From: CAYWEP01 sp964457405
GTDB lineage: Bacteria > Patescibacteriota > Microgenomatia > Levybacterales > UBA12049
Assembly (NCBI GenBank): GCA_964457405.1
Contig: CAYWEP010000034.1
Location: 1-11,600 of the forward strand
Direction of reading: 5' to 3'
Length of the DNA: 11,600 nucleotides
Shown: one piece after another, positions 5,673 to 11,600 of the stretch
Position numbering within the stretch: position 1 is the first letter of the stretch
Layout: every line of letters starts with the position of its first letter
Notes under the pieces: model-generated
Told to the model about the DNA's origin: nothing
Databases searched by the model: none
Seen by the model: only the letters and a program-made list of their open reading frames with translations
Position numbers and translations under genes: made by a program

Positions 5673-5850
5673 AAATAGCTGTCGCATATCTTAAACAGCA
5701 GGGAGGCGAGTCAAAATATTTCATCACATGATCTTAAAGGCGGGAAAACAGGTTAATAATTAAAGCTGAAAATGCAGGGAAAGCACATATAGACTGAGAG
5801 AAGCTTCAGACTCTTACGACCTCTTCCCGGTGTATGAAATAGATAGATAA
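5669..5850 (+). pseudogene. Broken coding fragments of unknown identity
   Basis: An ATG overlapping the previous stop (ATGA) opens a 20-codon frame, MKIAVAYLKQQGGESKYFIT. Protein-like segments then continue in other frames: HDLKGGKTG (5727-5753), LIIKAENAGKAHID (5753-5794), and LREASDSYDLFPVYEIDR with a stop at 5848-5850. The fragments abut or overlap end to end, as expected for one small gene of about 60 residues damaged by several indels, but I do not recognise the family. The last segment looks like a genuine protein C-terminus. Chance open frames remain a possible explanation for the middle parts. Confidence 0.35.
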
Positions 5851-5856
5851 AACCCT

Positions 5857-7245
5857 CTAAAAACATTTAAATACATTTATAACATTCGCAACATTGGAAG
5901 GTTTTACAGGAATACTTTCAATAACTTTGCAGTGTATAGTAAGAATTTTTGTATCAGCAAAAGAATTTAGGTTAATATTTTTTAAGTTTGCATAATTTGC
6001 ACCGTAAGTCAAAATTATTGTTTTATTCCTAGCTGCCTCCTTGCTTAACTTTTTACTATCTAATATGCCAGATTTATAAATAGCATCATTAGTGTCAATA
6101 ATATTATAAAAAAGTGGAATTCCGGTAACATACGACACTGCCGGAGCCAGATCTGGTGTTCCATAGAGAAAGGAGGGGTTCTCATTACTAACGACTTTAA
6201 TTAGATGGTTTAATTTATCGAATGGTAGATAATTCATTCCTGCATTGTACAAATTTAAATATGTAGAGACAGGGAATATAAAGTATAAAAATATACATAC
6301 TGTAATTACTCTTCTGTAGTGCAAATCGCCTTGGATACTTGATAATATTTTGGGAAGAGAGATGCATAAAAAAGGAGTTATTATATTAAGGTAAATAAAG
6401 AAAACGCTTTGGTAAAGCAAGAAAAAGACAGTGAATGATAGGCAAATGAGTCCAAGAAGAAGGTCTCTTCTGATTCTGACTGCGTTAATTGTCAAAAGTA
6501 TCATTAATAACGCATCGTAAATTAGCCAAACCCCAAGCGAGCTAAACTTTGAAGTAAGGTCTTTTTTCATTAATGAATATGAAAGTATATCTTTTAAGAA
6601 ATCCGGGAGTGAAAATAGAAGAAATGGCGCAAGGATGATTAGTATTGTTATTGTGAAACTTGTTGTTAATTTGAGGAGTGGTTTTCTCTCTTTTTTTAAA
6701 AATAAAAATAACATGAACGGAACGACAACTACAGCAAAATATGCCTTTGTAAGGATAGATAGCCCAAGCAGTATTCCGACAAGTGTATATTTTTTTCCCA
6801 GCAGGAAATAATAAGATAATATCGCAAACAATGAAGCGGTAAGAACTCCGGACTGCCCATCAACGGTGGTTAATGTAACGAAAGAAAAAAGATACACCAA
6901 TGATGAAAGCAGCGCAGTCAATTTACTTTTTGACTCTTTGAATACCAGCGTATAAATGATTAGCGTAATTATAGATGCCTCAATTGAAGCGGTTAAATTG
7001 AAGTAACGAATATTTCCTAAAATTAGTGTCTTATATAAAAGTGCAATGAGTGGGAAAAGAGGCAAGTTAGTATAAAAAATATCCTTGTATAGTAGTTTGC
7101 CTTGAATAATGCTCTCTGCTGTATAGAAATGAACATAGGAATCAGATAATAAAGGGAAATTTAATGTAGAAAATTTAATGGCAATGAAGATAGCCACGCA
7201 TAGAACAATAATGAAATGACTCCCTAGGATTTTTAGTAAAGTCAT
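5857..7245 (-). CDS. GT-C fold membrane glycosyltransferase, ArnT/PMT-like
   Basis: A 462-aa polytopic membrane protein likely to transfer a sugar from a lipid-linked donor to a surface acceptor. A first helix (~9-23) is followed by an external loop with the GT-C pattern: Asp35 in LLSDSYVHFYTAESIIQGK, then LLYKDIFYTNLP with Asp55 and the Leu-Pro that relatives show as PP. Asp35 is the candidate catalytic acid. Roughly nine or ten further hydrophobic segments follow to ~325, then a soluble C-terminal portion (~330-462) with YGTPDLAPAVSYVTG. The gene is rich in Ile, Leu, Lys and Asn codons and visibly more A/T-rich than the exporter genes. Its start lies 6 nt after a predicted -10, so the message may be leaderless. 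It diverges from the giant surface protein, a plausible glycosylation target, although that link is inference. Exact GT family uncertain. Confidence 0.8.
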   Translation of the reverse strand: MTLLKILGSHFIIVLCVAIFIAIKFSTLNFPLLSDSYVHFYTAESIIQGKLLYKDIFYTNLPLFPLIALLYKTLILGNIRYFNLTASIEASIITLIIYTLVFKESKSKLTALLSSLVYLFSFVTLTTVDGQSGVLTASLFAILSYYFLLGKKYTLVGILLGLSILTKAYFAVVVVPFMLFLFLKKERKPLLKLTTSFTITILIILAPFLLFSLPDFLKDILSYSLMKKDLTSKFSSLGVWLIYDALLMILLTINAVRIRRDLLLGLICLSFTVFFLLYQSVFFIYLNIITPFLCISLPKILSSIQGDLHYRRVITVCIFLYFIFPVSTYLNLYNAGMNYLPFDKLNHLIKVVSNENPSFLYGTPDLAPAVSYVTGIPLFYNIIDTNDAIYKSGILDSKKLSKEAARNKTIILTYGANYANLKNINLNSFADTKILTIHCKVIESIPVKPSNVANVINVFKCF

Positions 7246-7251
7246 TCATTT

Positions 7252-7280
7252 ACGATACATCAAGATTGATGTATTGACAA
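7252..7280 (-). promoter_or_regulatory. Promoter of the glycosyltransferase gene
   Basis: On the minus strand TTGTCA (7275-7280) and TATCGT (7252-7257) are 17 nt apart, matching five and four of six consensus bases. Only 6 nt separate the -10 from the ATG at 7245, implying a leaderless transcript. The spacer is occupied by a perfect palindrome. Confidence 0.5.
7255..7274. promoter_or_regulatory. 20-bp palindrome, candidate operator between divergent genes
   Basis: ATACATCAA (7255-7263) and TTGATGTAT (7266-7274) are exact inverted repeats around a 2-nt centre. The palindrome fills the spacer of the leftward promoter and abuts the -35 of the rightward one. That is the position of a dimeric regulator able to govern both genes. 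No other copy was noticed in the window. Confidence 0.6.
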
Positions 7281-7302
7281 TTGTTAATAATATGTTTACA
7301 AA
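7274..7302 (+). promoter_or_regulatory. Promoter of the giant surface protein gene
   Basis: A perfect -35 TTGACA (7274-7279) and a TACAAA -10 (7297-7302, four of six) are separated by 17 nt. A start near 7309 would leave a ~23-nt leader containing GAGG (7317-7320) before the ATG at 7332. This also rules out the in-frame TTG at 7281 as a start. Confidence 0.5.
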
Positions 7303-7331
7303 TAAAGTGCTTTGGTGAGGTAAAAGATTAT

Positions 7332-10300
7332 ATGCAAAAAAGAGTCCTCCTTGCTGTTTTCTCCTCTCTTGCATTTTTAATTTTTCTACTATTCCCAAGC
7401 CAAGCCCTAGCAGGACAGCTCACTCTTTCAGGACAAGTAACAGACAGCGCAAGCGTTGCTATTGCTGGAGCCACTATCGATGTGTTGAATGCCGGTACAA
7501 CTACAGGCGTTGCAAGCACAACTACAGATTCCGGAGGGAACTATAGTTTAAACATAGAGAGTGGAACGTATGATGTTAAGGTAACTCCTCCGTCAGGGAG
7601 TGGTTTTGGTTCGGCAATTGCTTTGAGCCAAACAATTTCGGCAAACACTATATTAAATTTCATTCTTGTTTTTGCTGATCAGGTTTTACTTAGTGGTTAC
7701 ATCTACGATCCACTAGGTAATCCAGTCTCAAATCAATCTGTGCGACTAACGAGTTCAAATAACTCAATTGTTACAGCAACTACTGATCCTTCAGGAAGTT
7801 ATTCTCTTCAAGTTTTGCCAGATACCTATGACCTGCAAGTATTCAGCATTAATAATAGTCTTTCCTCCAATGTTCCACAATGGTACCAACTTCGCAAGCT
7901 TTCTTTCACGCTAAACCAAAGTACTATTTTAAACTTTACACTTCCCGCTAAAAAGGTTACAGTGCATGTTCAAGACTCATCAAATAATCCCGTAAGCAAC
8001 GTTACAATAACTACCTCTCACCCAAACAACGGTTCATGGGCTAATACTACTGGGTTGACTTTAAATAATAATTTCACCTTTGATCTGGCTGAATCAAGGT
8101 ATGCCAGTCCACAGCCTACAACTGATTCCTCTGGCGATGCGATACTCTGGCTTTTCCCCACAGGAAACGGTAGCAACGATCCCTATATCTTCACCGCTAC
8201 ACCGCCAAGTGGTAGTGGTTTTGCGACAACTACACTCTCCAATAATACAATAACTAACGACGTAACAAAAACAATAACTTTACTTGAGCCAATTACCCTC
8301 TCCGGTCATATATATGATCCACTAGGTAATCCAGTTTCGAATCAGTCAGTCCGTTTAACCGGGGCAAATAGTTCTGTTACTACGGCAACTACTGATCCTT
8401 CAGGAAGTTATTCTCTTCAAGTTTTGCCAGGTGATTTTGATCTTCGAGTTTTCAAGAGCGGATTCAATAGTCTTTCTTTGAGTGTTCCGCAATTGTATCA
8501 ACTACGTAAACTCTCCTACCCATTAAATCAAAACACTGTCCAAGATTTCACACTCCCAGCAAAACAGGTCACAGTGCATGTTCAAGACTCATCAGGAAAT
8601 CCCATGAGTAATATTGCGATTACAACTCTGCACCCAAATGGTGGTTCTTGGGCAAACACTACAGGAATCACATTGGACAATAGTTTTATTTTCGATCTAG
8701 CAGAATCTCAGTATGGTACAGCGGGTGTTTCATCGCCCGTAACGGACTCTTCGGGCGATGCCGTATTGTGGTTATTCCCTAATGGTACGGGCGGAAACGA
8801 TCCCTATATCTTTACTGCTACACCACCGAGCGGGAGTGGCTTACCGGTTACTACTCTCTCGAATATTATAATTACCAATAACGTAACTAAGACAATTGTG
8901 ATAGAGACACCTATTTCTCTGAGTGGTCATGTTTATGACTCTCTTGATAACCCAGTTTCTAATCAATCCGTACGTCTAACTGGTCCAAATAATTCTGTTA
9001 CTACCGCAACTACAGATTCTTCAGGAAGTTATTCATTGCAGGTTTTGCCAGATACCTACAATCTTCAAGTTTTTAGTAACGGCAATAGTCTCGCCTTAAA
9101 TGTTCCGCAATCCTATCAACTTCGAAAACTTTCCTACCAATTAACTCAGAATACTACTCAAGACTTCACGCTTCCCACAAAGAAAGTTACGGTACATGTA
9201 CAAGATTCTTCGAATACTCCAGTAGAAAACGTTGCAATTACAACCTCGCATCCAAATGGTGGTTCCTGGGCCAATACAACCGGAATAACGCTGAGTAATA
9301 ATTTCTCCTTCGATTTGGCAGAATCAAAATATACTAATCCATCCCCGGCAACAGATTCATCAGGAGACACAATCTTATGGCTATTTCCGACAGGAAATGG
9401 GGGCAATGATCCATACATCTTTACTGCCACACCATCAAGTGGAAGCATTTATTCTCAGTTCACTTTAAGCAATATACTTGTAACCTCTGACCAGACAGAG
9501 ATAATATCTCTTCAATTTATTCACGATAGGCCTGTTACGACTGCAACCCTTGAAACAGGACCAGATACAAATGGTGATTATTCTGATCCTACAACGGTTA
9601 CTCTCTCAGCAACTGCTGCGCAGGGGTTTAGTATCGCAACAACTTATTATCAAAAAGATGGGGGTACAACCCAAACGTATTCTGGACCATTTCAAGTCTC
9701 AGGAAGTGGGCAACATGAAATTACCTTCTGGTCTATTGATAATGTTGGAGTTTATGAAGCTCAAAAAATACAAACCTTCACAATTCACACTAACCAGCCT
9801 CCGGTTCTCAATTTGCTTTCTGATGCGACCCTAAATGAGGGTGGTACTTACTCTGCAGCCGGGTCTTTTAACGATCCAGATTCCAGCTCTTGGACAGCAA
9901 TTGTTGATTATGACGATTGGACTATCGAAGACTTAACACTTTCCGGAATAAGCTTTACATTAAATCACAACTATAAAGATAACGGAGTATATACCGTGCA
10001 TGTTTTTGTTACAGATAACCAAGGATCAGTTGGGGATGCGACAGCAAATATAACAGTAAACAATGTTAATTCTACTGTTTCAACAATTACTGTTTCAAAC
10101 AACTTGATTGAGGTAAACAATTCAATTAATGCCTCTGCAACGTTCACAGACCCTGGTGTTCTTGACACCCATACAGCTTCATGGAATTGGGGAGATGGAG
10201 ACACAACTAGTGGGACAGTTACTGAAAACAACGGCTCGGGTTCGGTTTCAGATAGTCATACATACACTGTGGCGGGTGCTTACAAAATGACTCTCACCAT

Positions 10301-10802
10301 GACAGATGATGATAACGGATCAGGAACAAATACTTATCAATATATTGTCGTCTATGACCCATCTGCAGGATTTATCACAGGGTCAGGCAGGATTACATCG
10401 CCTGCCGGCGCTTATACTCAAAATCCAAGCTTGACTGGTAATGCGATATTTGGATTCGTATCAAAATACCAAAATGGCGTAAATACACCTACAGGTAATA
10501 CGCAGTTCCGTTTTATAACGGCCAATTTTACGTTTAACTCAACATCATATGATTGGTTGGTAATTGCGGGAGCAAGAGGACAATACAAAGGATCTGGAAC
10601 AATAAATGGAAACGGAGATTATGGATTCATGCTTACAGCAGTTGATGGACAAATATCGGGTGGTGGGGGAGAAAATAAATTCAGGCTTAAGGTATGGGAT
10701 AAGGGTACTAACGAAGTTATATATGATAACCAACTCGGTGCAGGAGATACTACAGAACCATCCACAGTCATTGAGAGCGGCGAAATTATAATCCACTCCT
10801 AG
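7332..10802 (+). CDS. Secreted multidomain surface protein with three ~203-residue repeats
   Basis: An 1156-aa exported protein; numbering from ATG 7332. Residues 1-27 are a signal peptide (MQKR, hydrophobic core, ALA|GQ). Residues ~30-114 form a carboxypeptidase-regulatory-like beta sandwich (LSGQVTDSASVAIAGATIDV). Three tandem repeats follow (116-318, 320-524, 527-728). Each has an LSGxxYDPLGNPVSNQSVRLT sandwich and a VTVHVQDSSxNPVxN Ig-like sandwich with GSWANTTG and DPYIFTATP motifs. Residues ~734-819 resemble a chitobiase-type Ig-like domain (GPFQVSGSGQHEITFWSID). Two PKD-like domains follow (~824-913 and ~914-1009). The second has canonical WNWGDGD (951-957); in the first the motif is degenerate (VDYDDW). 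Residues ~1013-1156 match, from memory, a C-terminal module that follows PKD domains in many secreted proteins (SPAGAY, FGFVSKY, SYDWLVIAGA, GDYGFMLTAVDG, FRLKVWDK). No Cys, anchor helix or sorting motif is seen after the signal peptide. Likely adhesion or surface-layer role, inferred from architecture. Confidence 0.9.
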   Translation: MQKRVLLAVFSSLAFLIFLLFPSQALAGQLTLSGQVTDSASVAIAGATIDVLNAGTTTGVASTTTDSGGNYSLNIESGTYDVKVTPPSGSGFGSAIALSQTISANTILNFILVFADQVLLSGYIYDPLGNPVSNQSVRLTSSNNSIVTATTDPSGSYSLQVLPDTYDLQVFSINNSLSSNVPQWYQLRKLSFTLNQSTILNFTLPAKKVTVHVQDSSNNPVSNVTITTSHPNNGSWANTTGLTLNNNFTFDLAESRYASPQPTTDSSGDAILWLFPTGNGSNDPYIFTATPPSGSGFATTTLSNNTITNDVTKTITLLEPITLSGHIYDPLGNPVSNQSVRLTGANSSVTTATTDPSGSYSLQVLPGDFDLRVFKSGFNSLSLSVPQLYQLRKLSYPLNQNTVQDFTLPAKQVTVHVQDSSGNPMSNIAITTLHPNGGSWANTTGITLDNSFIFDLAESQYGTAGVSSPVTDSSGDAVLWLFPNGTGGNDPYIFTATPPSGSGLPVTTLSNIIITNNVTKTIVIETPISLSGHVYDSLDNPVSNQSVRLTGPNNSVTTATTDSSGSYSLQVLPDTYNLQVFSNGNSLALNVPQSYQLRKLSYQLTQNTTQDFTLPTKKVTVHVQDSSNTPVENVAITTSHPNGGSWANTTGITLSNNFSFDLAESKYTNPSPATDSSGDTILWLFPTGNGGNDPYIFTATPSSGSIYSQFTLSNILVTSDQTEIISLQFIHDRPVTTATLETGPDTNGDYSDPTTVTLSATAAQGFSIATTYYQKDGGTTQTYSGPFQVSGSGQHEITFWSIDNVGVYEAQKIQTFTIHTNQPPVLNLLSDATLNEGGTYSAAGSFNDPDSSSWTAIVDYDDWTIEDLTLSGISFTLNHNYKDNGVYTVHVFVTDNQGSVGDATANITVNNVNSTVSTITVSNNLIEVNNSINASATFTDPGVLDTHTASWNWGDGDTTSGTVTENNGSGSVSDSHTYTVAGAYKMTLTMTDDDNGSGTNTYQYIVVYDPSAGFITGSGRITSPAGAYTQNPSLTGNAIFGFVSKYQNGVNTPTGNTQFRFITANFTFNSTSYDWLVIAGARGQYKGSGTINGNGDYGFMLTAVDGQISGGGGENKFRLKVWDKGTNEVIYDNQLGAGDTTEPSTVIESGEIIIHS
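7677..9515 (+). repeat. Three tandem ~610-nt coding repeats
   Basis: Units at 7677-8285, 8289-8903 and 8910-9515 encode 203, 205 and 202 residues of closely similar sequence. DNA identity is uneven: units 1 and 2 share an exact 46-nt block (7776-7821 and 8385-8430) and an exact 24-nt block (7959-7982 and 8571-8594), while adjoining codons differ at many silent positions. Confidence 0.9.
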
Positions 10803-10834
10803 GAGAACTAATTTATTACTGCCTTTACAACATT

Positions 10835-10865
10835 TTGAGTATCATAGATTGCATAACAGTATAAT
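10835..10865 (+). promoter_or_regulatory. Promoter of the LOG-family remnant
   Basis: TATAAT (10860-10865) is a perfect -10. TTGAGT (10835-10840) is a possible -35 with a long 19-nt spacer. Only 9 nt separate the -10 from the ATG at 10875, so the message would start about 2-3 nt before the ATG. Confidence 0.55.
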
Positions 10866-10874
10866 CATGATTAC

Positions 10875-11067
10875 ATGAAATATATTGCAGTTTTCTGCTC
10901 GGTCAATGAATTAGAAGAAAAATATATCTGGCCTGCGCGGGAGTTTGCCAAGCTTCTGGAAGAGAATGAAAGATGACGGGTTTATTACCAAACCGCTGGA
11001 CGAGTATTTATATTTTGCCGATACTCCCAAGGAGGCAATACAGTACCTCAACGAAAAACTAGCCTGA
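10875..11067 (+). pseudogene. LOG-family (TIGR00730-type) phosphoribohydrolase remnant, internal deletion
   Basis: The first 33 codons (MKYIAVFCSVNELEEKYIWP, AREFAKLLEENER, stop at 10974) match the usual N-terminus of LOG-family proteins, which hydrolyse nucleoside 5'-monophosphates and were once labelled lysine decarboxylases. Overlapping in another frame, 10966-11067 encodes MKDDGFITKPLDEYLYFADT then PKEAIQYLNEKLA and a stop, which matches the usual C-terminus. The whole catalytic core with its GGxGT and PGGxGTxxE-type motifs is absent, roughly 120 residues by comparison with typical 180-190-aa members. Head and tail are joined out of frame, so no function can remain. The junction contains AGAATG, which could have existed at both ends of the deletion (in EEN-G and R-MKDD codons). 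The promoter and start codon are still intact. The tail overlaps the end of msrA by 9 nt. Confidence 0.85.
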
Positions 11068-11600
11068 TTGATATTCTTCTTTGACGTCTTTTTGAAACTC
11101 CTTAAGTAATTTTCTAATTTTTGGATCAATAACCACTCTGCAGTAGGGATAGGTACGGTTGGTATCGTAGTAATTCTGGTGATATTCCTCAGCTGTATAG
11201 AATTTTTTAAAAGGAAGAATTTCAGTTACTATTTGGTCATTCAATTTTCCAGAAATGCCCATTTTTTCTTTTGATTTTTCTGCCATGCGTTTCTGCTCCT
11301 CATTGTGATAAAAAATAACCGATCGATACTGCGTGCCGACGTCTGCGCCCTGTTGGTTCAAAGTCGTTGGGTCATGTGTCGCCCAGAATACATCAAGGAG
11401 TCTTGTATAAGGAATAACGCTTGGGTCAAATTCTACCTGCACTGCTTCGGCATGCCCAGTTGCGCCTGTTGATACCTGCTCATATGACAGGTTTCCTCCG
11501 CCAGTCTTCGACCCTGAGCTCAGACCCGAATGGGCTGGCGGATTGCCTCCAGCATAGCCTGAGGTGACAGAAGCAACACCATTTAGCCGTTTGAAAATCG
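11059..11600 (-). CDS. msrA: Peptide methionine sulfoxide reductase MsrA, partial at the window edge
   Basis: MsrA reduces methionine-S-sulfoxide in oxidised proteins using a catalytic Cys in GCFWC. That motif lies beyond the right edge of the window, and the visible frame begins just after it with IFKRLNGVASVTSGYAGG. Recognisable family motifs follow: YEQVSTGATGHAEAVQVEFD, LLDVFWATHDPTTLNQQGAD, VGTQYRSVIFYH, KFYTAEEYHQNYY and YPYCRVVIDPK; 179 residues are visible. An apparent GTG start at 11442 is an internal Val codon, because the frame and homology continue upstream. Between GYAGG and NLSYEQVS there are about 15 extra residues (PPAHSGLSSGSKTGG) encoded by a GC-rich palindrome; relatives have only a few residues there. 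The insertion keeps the frame, so the enzyme may still be active. The gene converges on the LOG remnant. Confidence 0.95.
   Translation of the reverse strand, partial: IFKRLNGVASVTSGYAGGNPPAHSGLSSGSKTGGGNLSYEQVSTGATGHAEAVQVEFDPSVIPYTRLLDVFWATHDPTTLNQQGADVGTQYRSVIFYHNEEQKRMAEKSKEKMGISGKLNDQIVTEILPFKKFYTAEEYHQNYYDTNRTYPYCRVVIDPKIRKLLKEFQKDVKEEYQSG
11497..11542. repeat. REP-like palindromic element inserted in msrA
   Basis: An outer stem TCCGCCAG (11497-11504) / CTGGCGGA (11535-11542) encloses a perfect 10-bp inner palindrome CTGAGCTCAG (11514-11523). The flanking TTCG (11507-11510) and CGAA (11527-11530) can also pair. It is more G/C-rich than its surroundings. The TTCGAC...CTCAG style recalls mobile REP-type palindromes seen in many bacteria. 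It is read in frame through msrA. Confidence 0.65.

Noticed and set aside
7281..7331. TTG at 7281 as the start of the surface protein, adding 17 residues
   Set aside because: The extra residues precede the signal peptide, the codon lies upstream of the predicted transcription start, and ATG 7332 has a GAGG site and a canonical signal peptide.
7677..9515. CRISPR-like or transposon-derived repeat array
   Set aside because: The repeats are ~610 nt, in frame and encode similar protein domains; there are no short repeats with unique spacers.
9550..9834. Second-frame 94-codon ORF inside the surface protein
   Set aside because: It is a shadow of the well-supported main frame, as are the other secondary frames in 7328-10796.
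11059..11442. msrA starting at the GTG at 11442
   Set aside because: Conserved MsrA sequence continues in frame to the window edge, so this Val codon is internal.

Overview
The window looks like a chromosomal segment of an uncultivated Candidate Phyla Radiation (Patescibacteria) bacterium, probably Microgenomates-like. This is an inference from style: short genes and short gaps, a MacAB-like exporter with a Gly-rich adaptor tail, secreted proteins built from Ig-like/PKD/FN3 modules, a small signal-anchored lysozyme-like enzyme with a Pro-Thr linker, and many genes without a Shine-Dalgarno site. No rRNA, tRNA, transposase, CRISPR or phage structural gene was seen.

Layout. 1-1217 (+): an orphan 119-aa protein behind a near-consensus promoter, a secreted FN3-like protein with a C-terminal sorting-signal-like tail, and a 45-aa basic protein. 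1225-1791 (-): a secreted lytic-transglycosylase-like protein. 1879-5393 (+): a 57-aa remnant of a two-component system, then an export operon of periplasmic adaptor (HlyD/MacA type), ABC ATPase and MacB/FtsX permease. Adaptor and ATPase overlap by 4 nt; the ATPase-permease gap is filled by degenerate 7-nt repeats. 5394-5850: a non-coding to decayed stretch with a large heptad-based hairpin, a strong Shine-Dalgarno site before a frameshifted two-helix membrane protein, and broken coding fragments. 5857-7245 (-): a GT-C type membrane glycosyltransferase. 7332-10802 (+): a secreted 1156-aa surface protein with three ~203-residue repeats, PKD-like domains and a conserved C-terminal module. 10875-11067 (+): a LOG-family gene reduced to head and tail. 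11059-end (-): msrA, running off the right edge and carrying an in-frame palindromic insertion.

Most genes serve the envelope: export, glycosylation, wall cleavage and surface display. The glycosyltransferase and the giant surface protein diverge from one intergenic region with face-to-face promoters around a perfect 20-bp palindrome, so they may be co-regulated.

The most distinctive theme is erosion by internal deletion. Two genes survive only as N-terminal plus C-terminal stubs (the two-component system before the exporter, and the LOG gene), and a third cluster is broken by frameshifts. Other notable points are a -1 slippery heptamer exactly where a frameshift is needed, a REP-like palindrome translated inside MsrA, heptad arrays starting at stop codons, and promoters placed so close to ATG codons that the mRNAs would be leaderless. 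All identifications come from reading the sequence; no database search was run.
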